Below, piece after piece: positions 34,767 to 47,300 of a stretch of DNA of 64,000 bases. The stretch lies in contig MNCI01033682.1 of assembly GCA_015680685.1 (NCBI GenBank), forward strand, positions 158,181-222,180, in the 5' to 3' direction. The DNA comes from Gnetum montanum (lineage: Eukaryota; Streptophyta; Gnetopsida; Gnetales; Gnetaceae). The stretch's first letter is position 1; each line of letters opens with the position of its first letter. A model generated the notes under the pieces. The model ran no database searches and was not told the origin of the DNA. It worked only from the letters and a program-made list of their open reading frames with translations. The translations under genes were made by a program, and so were the position numbers.

Positions 34767-37700
34767 CTAAGAACAGAAAAATGGTCCTAACTTGTTAGAA
34801 GAATAATCATAAAACCCAAAAAAGGAAAACAAAAAATCAAATCTTCCGTCTCAATTATTCCCTACAAAAAGATATAAATTCAAATGTTAAAGAGTTATAT
34901 TCCAATAAAGAAATAAATTAAACAAATTACTCTATCATATTAGGATTCTTAGTTAATGAAAGACTAAGTGGTAGAGGCTTATGATACTTTAAACAAATTA
35001 TTTGAATATGGCTCTTTTGGGAAAGTTAGCTTGGAAAATTATTAATGAAAATATTATATGGTTTAATGTAATGAAGGCTGAATATTTGAACCAACTGTAA
35101 TATAAGCAGGGACTTGAAAAAGTATATGTACGGTGTGCAAGAAATCTTAGGTTGATCAGGGTTTGTTACAGGAAGGTGAACATTCTTAAAAAGTGGTAGA
35201 GGCTTATGATACTTTATCCACAGCTCATGTGGGTAAAAATGCTATTCACTGGAAGAAAGTAGCTCAAGTTCATATCTTTTTTAAATTGACATGAAAAGGG
35301 AAAATTTCAACAATCGATAATTTGTCAATGCAAGGATAGGTGATGGTAGATGATACTTCTGTAAAAATCCTTCTGAAGATAGTAATCATATCTTTCTGCG
35401 TTACCCTACAATAGCCCATCCTTGACAAAGAGTTTGGAAAGCTACATATCAGCAATTTATTATGCCAAAATCTTTACAGAATCTTGCAGTAGGTTGGACT
35501 TGAATTGATGGTTCTACATGCATTTATAAAATTTAGGGTGCTTTACTAGCACACGTAATCTTTAGGAGAATGCTATTCACTTTTTAAAGGATTGAAATCA
35601 ATCTAGATAAAACATGATGGCTAGCAGTAAAAAAATTAGGAGAACGTGATATATAAAATGAGACTTGACTGCTTTAATCTTTAGGACAACATGAAATAAA
35701 AAATGGGGATTGACTGCTTACCTGTTTGATACCTCAATGTGATTATTTTATTTTTTTGAAATTTAATCCTCTTATCTTGATTGATCATTAAGATTCCAAG
35801 AAAAAATTCATTGTACTTCAAATCATATTTTATAAATATAATCTCTTTACTTGCTAAAAAAATAATAGAAGACGATACTCAATACAAAATGCATTAATCA
35901 TTTGTTTTACAAATAGTTACAATCATGTTGACTGTTAAAAGTAGAAAAATGGAACCCAAGACAACAGATAGCGCCCACACCCCCCACGATGAGCCCACAA
36001 AAAACGAGGGGGCCCATAACAACAAAAAGGGGGGATTTTCCCCCTCAGAACCATGCACGGTAAAACTAACTGCCGGATCCAAACAGCAGTCAAGAAAATC
36101 AATAAAGTCAACCCTTTCCCATTCCCAGCTCCTAGCCAAACAAGACATCAGATTGTCTAACCAAACCCCACATACCCCCCTCCCCAAGATCCTCATCACA
36201 TGTAATTTATAAGTGATTTGGCAGTTAAGTGCAAGCACAAAAACCCGCTCCTAGGCATGCACTGCATCCAACATATCGCAATGTTTCTCTGAGTCCACAA
36301 AAGCCATAGCCTCCTAGAAAGATTTAAACGCTTGTTCCTTCCTAGTGTGCTCCACGACCATCCCTTTCCCATCCAAGTGCAGATCATGCCCTTTATGTCT
36401 GATATGCCGCCTGAGCGCATGCCAAGTGGTATTCCACCCAATATCTAGCACCACATAGGGGCAACGCCCCTGCTGCAACTACATACATGCACCCTATCCG
36501 TGGGCACAATCCAGCTGGAGTCGAATCTCGACAGCCTCCTTCCTAGCCCACCTCTCCTACTTCCCCTTCTCTTGCAGCTCATGGAGCTGTGCCTCCTCCT
36601 AAAGCTATGCCCTTAAGGTCTCCTGCAACTTCAATTCCAAGGTTTCTGTGGCCATGGCCTCGATGAGATCATGTTGTCATCACATTGCCTCCTAAAGTCC
36701 TCTCGTTTAGCCCATTGATGTTGCTAGACCGACCTCTCCTCCTCCCATGCCTCCTTCACAACCTTAGTGAGAAAGACCTCCACCCCCGCAGAGTAGGTAA
36801 GGTCCCCACCCCCTACAACTTCTCCTTCCAAACAAACATTTGCAATGTCAACCTACATCGCACCCCTAGGTCCCCCCTCAGAGCGCATCCACCCTCCAAC
36901 TCATCTTCTACTTCTTCTGCCTCCCCCACTTTCCCCCTATGCATGGGAGAGCCATAGCCTACTCGACTCACCAACATCCCCTAGCCAATCCTCCTCCATC
37001 TCCTCCGAGCCAGCCCTAGAATCCTCCGCCTCCAATCCACTCATCAAGTCAACCACTTGTAGTGGATCACAATGTCAGTGTCAGCATGCATAAATCCTCC
37101 TAACTACCTATTGGACCCCAACCTCAACGCACACCACAAAGCTAAAATGAGGCTTGGAGGGGTGCCCCTGACACTGCCACCTCAACACATCCAAAAAATA
37201 CCCTCGCAAATTGACCTGGTCCCCCATCCGCACGCAACGCATGAACGTGAAATGCAGTCCTTGCAACTTTGAGACGTGCCAAACTACACAAAAAACCTTT
37301 CCACCACCTCTGTCATGTCCTGCCACAGCACAGGGAGCACCAACTTTAAAACCTAGCCACTCCCCATTTTAGGAACCAGCCCAAGGAAGAAAATAGCTGC
37401 ATCCTACAACCCTCGCCCTCTAACGGGAACCCCCTCACCTTCAACCAACACTGCCAACAGCCTCACAAAATTCTCTTTCATGAGCGTAATTCTCACCCCC
37501 TGGAACAAGGTGATGTCCCCCATCTAGTTTGTGAAGAAAGCCTCATCCTCCAAATCCAACTTCCCCCGTAGCAAGGGAAGGATCACCGCCCCCCCAACCT
37601 GAGTGATCAGGCCCCAAAGCACTGGGTTGGCCCTATACCCATCACTCGCCGACTCAAAGGTCAACATAACACCCATAGCAGCTTGTGTTTTTTCCCACAG

Positions 37701-40700
37701 CTGAATACCCTAGGCCGCAATTTGTGCTGGGGGCACAACAATTGAGCATAGAAAATCCAACAATTCCTTGCCTTCCACAACATCCACAAATTGCCGCTTG
37801 TTTCGTGTCCTCAGTAAGATTCAAACGTTGCCGAAAATTTGCCGCTTGGAAAACCCGACGCATGAAAGCACATTCCGATATAAAGTGGGTCACCGTCTCC
37901 CCTGCAGCCATGCAGAGGGGACACGTGTCTAAGACATTAACCCCCTGCCGCAACAACACCACTTTAACAAGTGGCGCAAAATGATTTATTAACCAAACAA
38001 CCATTTTAACCTTTTTTGAGAAATTACCTTTCCATAATGTCTTCCAACCGCTCACATTCTGGTATTTATGTTCAATGAGATATTGTGGGAAAGTACCCAA
38101 TAACCCCCTCTGAATCATTTTCTGAGCATCCTCACAAATTTTCTTCCAAGCGTGTGAGTTAGCTACCCTGACTTCCCACTACTAATACTTGTTGTCAACC
38201 ATACTAACCCATTGGGCCTGATGATGGCACGACCACGTCAATTTATTCACCATATTATGATAGCCCATATCAATGAGGTCCTAAAACTCAGGGACACCCA
38301 AACCTCTAGCACCCTTGGGCCAGGCCACCGCATCCCAATTTACCAAATGCAGATGTTTCAAGTCAAACAATCTAGCCGATTCGTTCAATGGTGCCATTCC
38401 AAGGTGAGGCAACTACAACAACGTACCTAGCCATCACCAACACAATCGTCGTAACCAGTAAAACCCTTCCAACCCGAGTAAGAAAATAGCTTGTCTAGTG
38501 ATCAATACGTTTCCGAAGCTATTGGATGAGCCTAGCCCAAACCTGCTTCCTATGCCAATCATACATACAAAGCCCTAGGTACAAATCCCCCTGCGACCCC
38601 AACAAAACCCCCAACTGCTGGACAATCAACCCCTTAACCTTGGCTTCAATATGTTGCATGTGAACCACCAACTTACCCATGCTTATCTCTAAGCCAATCT
38701 CCCCCACCATACAATGTAGCATGTGGTTAATAGCCATAGCCTGGGGCATCACCACCCGAGAAAAGAGCATATCATCAACGTAATGTTCAACTAGGCATCT
38801 AACCCTAGCAATCTTCAACCCCCTTACCCCCTCCATCTCGCAATACGTCTACATGATATCCATAACCACGATAAACAAGGCAATAGCGGGTCTCCCTACC
38901 TTAACCCCCTCCCCAGGGAGGAGAACCCCCACAGCTTCCCTTCAAGATCAGGGGAAAAAGGCCCAGACGACTGCATCTAAATGCATAACTGAACAAATTC
39001 AGGATGGAACCCTTTTCTCAACATGATCTCCTGCAATGCCTCCCACGCCACAATATCATAGGTCTTCGAAATGTCCAATTTGAGGCACATACCTAGGTAT
39101 CTTGAAAGCTTCAACAAATGCATAACTTCCTACATCAGCAGTATCTAATCTTGGATGTATATGTCCTAAACAAAACCCACCTAGCTGGGCCCCATCAATC
39201 GCAGCATGAGAGATCTCATCCAAGCCACCAACATTTTTGTGAAAAGGTGTAACAAAGACTTGTAGACCCCAATCAGTCGAAATTGCGATGGATCCACAAG
39301 ACAGTTGGACTTCAATATCATCACAATTCAAGAACAGTTAATTTCTTTGCAAACCTATCACCAACTTAGCATATCATTGAAAGCATCTAGGAGATTCTCC
39401 CCCATAACATCGATGAAAGCTTTAAAGAATTCCATTAGCCAACCATCTGGGCCAGGCACACTACCTCGCTTCATCAAATCCAAAGCCTCCTCTAATTCCT
39501 GTCTGGAGAAGGGGGTTAAAAGTTGCCAATTGTCCTCATCTAACAAAAATATCTTAACTAGAATAGAAAGGGGATTCACTAGCTTTTTCCCCAAAGCCCA
39601 TACCAGAACTCAAAGAGAACCTTAGCAATCCCCTGACCATCATTAACTTCTTGACTCTACACAGTGAGACTATGAATCTTCTTAGACAAATTTGTTGAGT
39701 TGGACACCGCAAAGAAAAACTACATATTCCTATCCCCATCCTTCAACCATGTCTGTCTACCCCGCTACATCCAATAAGCCTCCACCTCCTTATATAACTC
39801 TTGGAGCTATACAAATACCACATCTTCCACCTCATTCAAATCCTTTCTCGCCTCCTGTGCCATTTGAATTTTCAAGAGACGTTGCACAAGTTCCCCCCAG
39901 ATCAACTGAAAAGAATATCTATTTGCTCCACTCAACTCCCTCAATGCCTGCTTGAGCTAAGACAACCCCCTCTTTAAAAAATCTTGAGGCTCCACTCTTT
40001 TCGAGTAAGACCCCCAAATGTTCTCCACCAAAGGCCATAGCCAAGGCTTCTGAATCCAGTACCTCTCAAAGCAAAAGGGAGTCACCCTCCTCAAGGAGGT
40101 GTTGCCCACACAACACAGAATAGACCGATGATTGAAAGACATTCGTTCCTACCCTTTCACCACAACCCCATGGTCATCAAGATTTGGGAGCTGACCCACA
40201 CCTGATCAATTCTTGTCATAATTTGCTCCCTCCCCTACCATTGATTACTCGATGTGAATTGACATCCATAGATCGCGACATCCACAAAATCATGGCCATC
40301 CAAGAACTACAGAAATTCCTATGCTCTCCAGGGGTCTTAAGCACCCCCATCTGATTTCTCCCACCCTTAGAGACTTTGATTGAAAACACCAACACGGATC
40401 CATTGTTTCCAATCCCGAACCAAGGAAGCAATCCTCTTGAGCTCTTGCGGTCTCTCCTCCCAATGTCGGGCCCCATAGAAATTTGTGAGCCATAACATAA
40501 AATCCATGAGGATCACTGTGATGCTCCACTGCAAGCTATCCATCATCTCAAATTGCCCATGTGAAAGTAAGGCCAAGCCACTAGCATGCCTCTGACATGC
40601 AATAGTCTGAACATTCCAACTCGACCACCAAAGCCAATGATCCTTCTACCACTAGAGCTTGGTTTCCTGCAAACAGACAACATCACACTTGTCCCTACAC

Positions 40701-41261
40701 ACCATTTCTTTCAGGATACTTCGTTTATAGGGGGTACCTTGTCCCTTGCAATTCCATGAGAGGATCCTCATCGTCAACTTAAGGTACGCTTTTGTAAACT
40801 TCCTTGAGGGTGGGATGCACCCCCAAGTCTATCTCCAATTGTGTCTACTTCAGCCAAGACACAAGGCCCAAAGGGTGACCCACCTTGGTCACATCTGAGG
40901 AAACTGGAAAAGGGGGTTCAGCCCCTTTTGTAATTTCCTCCAAGGGGGTTAAGGGACCCCCTGGACAACTGACACCCAACTCAAAAGAGGGGAGAGCTCC
41001 ACCCCCGACCCTCTTCCCATCCTTGACAAGGGAGCCCAAAGACCCCAAGGAACCACCCAAACCAACCGACTTCGAAGACCCCAACTCCGACAACCCTAAT
41101 GATCTCAGCAACCCTATGGGGGGTCCACCCAACAATAGCCCACGCAACCTACTTTGCAACCTAGCTTGAGTCCATAGGATCATCAACTAGCAGCTCCTGC
41201 ATTGAGCCTTCATCATTTGTACCCATCATCTCCCTTCCATCATCGCCCTTCAGCTACATGC

Positions 41262-41316
<55 letters not shown>

Positions 41317-44300
41317 NATGGCCTCTTCAACACTAGATTTCTAACCCTGAAACGATTCCTGGGCCCCCACGCCCAAGCCACCTGTACTGAGGCAATCCCC
41401 TAGGGGGCCTCCCCTTTCAAGTGACAAATGTCCAAGCATCCCCCCCTTTCTTGGGGCCCAAATACTTTTGACCCACCCTACACTCTGCAATCTAATGGCC
41501 CAACTTACCACAAGACCCACAATGTCAAACCCCCGTGGCCTTGTCCACCTACAGGATCGTGGCCACATTTTCATATTCAATCAACACCTTATCCTCCCTC
41601 AAGGGGAGATCAATGATGACTTCCTTAACCAAATCCCCTAGTGACAACGACTGCCAAACGCAGAATTTGGCAAAGCCCATCCATTTTAGCAAGCTTGTGG
41701 TGCAATCAAAAGAAATGAAGTCTCCAAAAAACCCAACTAACGTTTTAAGAAACTTTGCCGTCTAGATTTCCCATGAAATCCCAAACACCTGGATCCACAA
41801 AGGAGCCCTCAAATAGAGATTCGTGTTGTGATGGACACCCAACCACCAATGCATCAAAGCCAAGCCCTATGTGCCAAAAAACCACAAACCCCCCACTAAA
41901 ACTCAATCCCTATTGAACTCTAAGGTGAAAATTAAAAGGAATAAATTCCCAGGGAGCCTATGAACCTCTGTAGGACCAAACCCCCAATGTGCAGCCACCC
42001 ATTTCTTCACTAAATCTAAACTAGGAGCCATCCCTACAGAAACAAACTTGCCAATGAGGGTTCATTCGACCATCCACAACCCTACCCTGGACAAGGCCAT
42101 ACAAATCTATATAGCATTGTCCATCCGTAGGCACTCCTCAGTGCCCCCATCTCCAAGGAAAGAAGACCCACTCTGAAACCCAGCAGCCTCCCATGCCCCC
42201 CACTCGCCCACAATACAAACACCCACATCCCCAAACCGCGGTGGGAGGAGGGGCTAGACAACGACTAATGAAGGAATATCTGCCACCTCGGGTGGAGGAG
42301 GGTGTGGAAGACCCACTGCTGACGTGTGGAAGATTAGAGGGGTCATCTGCAGGTGGGGGGTTGGCAGAGGTCCCTGGCTCTCCCCGCACTCCATCGACTC
42401 CAAAGGTTGTCGAGCTACTAGCTTCAACGCTAGAATTACCCCTGTTGGGAGAATGGATTATAGTGGGACGAGGCTCTACTAAGCCAAAAATGAAAGACTT
42501 ACAGCCCAGGCAGGTGGAGGACCTACTCGGTGCAAAGGTGCTTAGGCCAAATAGCAAGATTGAGGGCCCAATAAGACAACAATGCGCAAGAAATCCACGC
42601 AGCTGGATCTGGATTTGGGGGTGCAGCGAACGCTGCAGGAGGTGTATCACCGACATGTATTTACATCTCCATGAAGATCCTCACCTAGAACTATCAAGGC
42701 CAAGGCACCCCGTACAACAGAAATACCCTACAAACGATGGTTAGGAAGGTAGGTTGCGAGGTGGTCTATTTACAGGAAACAAAGATCCAAAGGACTGAAC
42801 AGAAGTTGCTGATCTGGGAGAGATGGACAACCCACATTGTGCCCAATAGGGGCCACATGGGAGGTCTAGCCATTTTGGCCAGAATCCCAATCAATTTTGT
42901 GGATGACTTTGATTGGAGTCAAACTGTCTACGTGCCACAAGCAGATCTCTAGATAACAAATTTTTATGGGGCACAGAATTGGGAGATCAAGTCCAAGAAC
43001 TTCGATGTGTGGCTGGGGTCATCCCCAATACAGCCAAATGGATGTTGTTGGGGGATTTCAACCAGAGGCTCTATTGCTAGGAAAAATATGGAAATGATTG
43101 CACTGATCCACCAAGGGTCGAGGCATGCATTGAGTTTCTTCGTCAATATGAGTTGATGGACCTAGAGATCTTGGGGTGTAAGTTCACTTGAAGTAATCGT
43201 CGAAAGGGCTCTGATCATGTCCAAACCAGGATCAATCGAATATGGGTGAGCAAGCAACTCATGTTGGAGTACGACATCACGACAGAGGGAAAGAAGCAAC
43301 AAGCCTCGAACCACCAATCCATTTTGTGCCAATTCCAATTGGCATAGGGTCACGAGCCCCAACCCTTCAAATTTGAGGTCCTAGTTACACAAAGCCTAGT
43401 TGAAACCGATGGTGGCTAAAATATGGGAAACTTATATTGGGGCACAGGAGCCCCCAGCAGTTCCTAAGGGATGATCTATAGGCTTTAAAGAATGGCATCA
43501 AGGCCAAAGCATCAGATGACAAATACAACTTCCGAGGGTACAAACAACACGTGCAAAAGGAGCTGCGAGAGATCCAAAGGCTACAGAAAATGGAGGCTGC
43601 ATGGGACATTGAAGAACAAGAACTACTTAAGGAACTCCAGGAGCTTGATAGGGAGGAAGAGAGCTAGTAGAGACAACAGTCGAGGGTGACTTGGCTATGG
43701 GAAGGGGACAAGCATACACGATTCTTCTTTGCCACAACCAAACACAATAGGGCCCACAAGAACAAACTCCAATATCTACTAGAGGGCATCGGTGGGGGAG
43801 GCCCACGAAGTCGTAGGAGGGGGCTAGACGCCTTGCAAAAGATCTGGAAAGGCCATCTCCCCAAGAAGGTCAAGGCGTTCAGTTGGTTGCTCAAACATAG
43901 GGCGCTTCCAATAAGGGCCACATTGAGAGAGAGGGAGATTCGGTTGGAAGCTAGTTGTCCATGCTACCAAGCAGCACCCAAAATGCTGCACCATCTTATT
44001 TATGGGTGTTGGTTCTCTCAAGAGGTGTGGCTAGTTGCAAATCTCTCTCCCACCACAAGGTTCCACAAGGACTCATTACAACTTGCCACGTTATGGGTCC
44101 TGTGGAAACCTAGGAATTTCCTAATCTTTTGGGGGCAGCTGCTCCCTATGACCATGACGATGGTCCAAGAAGCACGTGTGCTGTGGATGAAGGCCATGGA
44201 GGCCATGGAACAACAAATGCTTTTTGAACCATCATGGACGAAATTCTCCAATCTACTCGAGTTATGGACATTGGTTGAGAGGATGGGATGGGTGGAGATG

Positions 44301-47300
44301 CTCAAATACTTGGAAGGTGAACCGAACCTGCCCACTCAACAATTCTACGACAACTGGGTGGGAGACGTTACACAATATAGAGGTAGGAGGATTGAGATTG
44401 GCTATTATGCTAAGAGTGAAGGACGCAGGGGAGATCGTGGATTATGGCATTGGTTCCGAGGGCACAAACTGACGCGATGGAGTTCTTCACAAGACCCATT
44501 CCTAGGACTGCTAGCGGGTACATCCGAAAGTCTAGATTACAAGGGGTCTGGAGGGATGCAGCACTCCTGGTGGAGTGGTATTTTGTACAATCCGAGTACC
44601 CCCACAAACCGGTGGGGGTGCATTTCACCTTTCTCAAGCACCTCTAGCAAGGCTCCCCTGTTAATCTGCCCCAATTTTTCTATGAATCTCTTCGAAGGCG
44701 ATGGCTAAGGCAACATCCAGGGGTGATACTTGCACTTTGGTGCAAGGGTGTGCCGGTTGCTCACTCAACAACAACAATCATATACCAGAGGTAGTGACAC
44801 AAGCAAACAACCAAGGCGCAAGCATAGAACAACTGAGACCATGAGTGGGAGGGCACAAAAGCGGAACAATCCACAACCATGGAGCAGACACAAGAACAAC
44901 TACTAGCAAAGTGTCGCCTAGCAGCCAAGCAAGCGCAGATGGAGGAGTGTGCACAGTGGTAGCTTCAGTGGGAGGACATGAGGTAGGAGGCCTGAAGGGA
45001 AGTGAACGTGTCACACTTGCAGGACCTCAGGTGGATGGAAGTAGTGATTACAGAGCACTAGACAGGTCTAGCATAGCTCAAAGCAGAGAACCAACGACTG
45101 ATGCTTGGGCTGAGATCAACTGCGTAGCAGTTTGCGATTGGCACAGATGCTTCCAAGACCTCGGTTGTGGTTGAGTGTCTAGGGTTCGAGTCACGGTTCG
45201 CTGAGACTGCGCGACGCAATCATTCGGGGCCAAACGTGGTCAGATAGTGGTACAATCTCATCGATGAGGGGAGGGGGTTCCTGGTCATTAAGGGGTGTAA
45301 CCATTAATTTCAATCCCTCGTCCTTTTGAAGAGCGGTGGAGACTTTGGGTTGAGGGCCTGGGGTAGTGTGGTAAGGGGCTACGCTATGCAAGTGCTTGGG
45401 TGATCACGATAAACGTTGCAGGTGACCGCTAAGTCACATGGGTTGGTTTTGCAGATTCAGGTCAATGACCTTTTGTGTACATTTGTACATCTTTTTTTTT
45501 TTGGAATAAAATCTCTTGATCATTTTCCAAAAAAAAAAAAGCAAATCATTCATTAGGCATTTTTATTCATATCAAAAAGATTGCATATTTCCATAGATAC
45601 ATTTTCTTCCCAAAAATGGTAGGAGATTGCCTTCTACCCACTAGCCCATCCTAGCCAAACACCCCGAACTATCAAACAACCATATCATACATGATAACAA
45701 AACCAAAAATTGACTAGTCTCTGGAGTAGTCGAACCAAACTTAGACCAACATTATCCTCCTTGGGCTACAACTGATAACATCTAACCGAAACATAAGACA
45801 CCTTAGGCTTGGTGAGGGATGACCACACAGGGACAACAATAAGCAACCTTGCTATGTGCTTTATCAAGAATGGCCCGAAGCTTAACCGACACAACAAATG
45901 ATGTAGCCTACAAGAAGTCAACAAAACTACACTCAACCTGAGCACACTCCGCCTCTGGCAAAACCTTGGTCTTGGCCGGGTGTGACTTCACAGCTACTAG
46001 ACGAATGTGTCGACGAAGCACACCCCATGGCATCTCTGAGTGAATGCCCATCAGCTGGTATGGGCATTTCCCCTGCAACAACCATTTGCAAACCTCAACC
46101 TCCTACACTTTCTCAAAGCGTAGCTATAATAGCGCTTATTCCTACATCAATCTCTCCACCTCAACTTTGGCAACCATCTCCCCACACCTCGCATCCTCCT
46201 CTCCTTTCAAGAGCTCTTCTTTGATTTGCCGACCCAAACTATCTTCCTACGGAAGCCAATCCTACATGGCCTTTCGTTGCATCTCTCATTTGGGCTATGC
46301 CAGCTCCTCCTTGTGACAGGCTTGCTTAGCAAGGGACTTCACCCGCATAGCTGCTATTTGCTAAAAAATCACTGCTTCCCATTGTGCTATCTCTTCTTCT
46401 CTAGTCTACTCCACTGCTTCCTCAATCAAATGTTGAACATCCTCAGGTGTCGATTGAGTCAGCCTTTCCCATGCAACCTTGTGCACCTATCAAGTCCATC
46501 ACAGCCAATGCCAAAACAATTGACCCAACGACTTAGTATACTAGCTACACACCATAGGGCGCGGGTTCAGCGACGTCACCGCCCACTAAAGAGCAAGGAT
46601 TAACCCAAAGTGCTGCCCCCGCTAGCCTCATTTCAAGGTCTCCAAGAAAAACCTAGGCAAGTTTACCATACATACCTTCATGCATTGGAGGAATGTGAAA
46701 TGAAGCCCTTACAACTTCAACACAGTGGCAGAATGGATGAAATATCATTCTACCAGGTCCACCACTACTTGCCACAACCCTAGCAACACCGTCCGTGAAA
46801 CCTAGCCACTCGTCGTTCACAAACAGTGTTGTGGAAAAAACACCACAGCATCTTGTAAACCCCGTTAGTCAGCAACACAACCTCTCCAACTGCCAAAACC
46901 CTAGGATATCCACTTATCGCTTATTCAATTAGGCAGATGGACACCCCACAAAAAACCGTATGCAGCCCCTACCAGTTGTCAAAGAAACCGACGTCTAGCA
47001 AGTTAGGATCACCTTCCAACAACGTGAGAACTTTGGCCCACCCCATCCATTCAACTGATGCCCACAGCTCTTGATTCTATCTTAAAGGCCCACTACTAGT
47101 TCAGAAGTAGGCATGGCTCCCATGATCGTCGAAATTTCTGACCACAACCTTGTTGCCAAAAGCACAACCAAATCAAGCAATACTACCTGCCTTGACTGAA
47201 AAATCTTAGTGTTCCGGGCTTTCCACACCTATCACAAAACAACTGATATAAAATTTCCACCCATCACAAGTAGCGATGGCAGATAGTACACAATTTGCCA

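Larger units (their letters stand above)
35930..42130 (-). mobile_element. LINE copy A, near full length, minus strand, in intron 6
   Basis: Read from high to low coordinates it has an ORF1 region with a zinc knuckle (41521-41480), a low-complexity Gly/Leu region (41186-40845), ORF2 endonuclease (from ATG 40771), reverse transcriptase fragments (39594-39358 and 38836-38519), a zf-RVT domain (38118-37654), the GLHFTF motif (37260-37243), a coiled coil (about 36700-36540) and the CPY...LRRHI module (36463-36240). Many stops and frameshifts make it inactive. The 5' limit near 42130 is approximate because copy B begins close by. No poly(T) was seen at the low end. Confidence 0.75.
42180..45540 (+). 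mobile_element. LINE copy B, plus strand, internally deleted, with poly(A)
   Basis: It contains the ORF1 C-terminal half (42193-42660), endonuclease (42671-43360), a short pre-RT segment joined directly to the zf-RVT domain (43686-44708), GVHFTFL (44615-44635), a coiled coil (about 44880-45100), an AATAAA at 45505-45510 and 12 A at 45529-45540. The reverse transcriptase is missing. It lies between two minus-strand copies of the same family (A and C) and ends exactly where copy C begins. Confidence 0.8.

Noticed and set aside
36685-37272. Pro/Ser-rich plus-strand frames
   Set aside because: They are the complement of the Gly/Glu-rich coiled coil and post-RT region of LINE copy A.
40845-41186. 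113- and 94-codon frames on opposite strands
   Set aside because: Low-complexity Gly/Leu or Pro/Ser composition in the LINE ORF1-ORF2 interval; not independent genes.
41263-41316. C run as a G-quadruplex or i-motif element
   Set aside because: An uninterrupted 54-base run next to n, absent from sister copies, is more likely an artefact.
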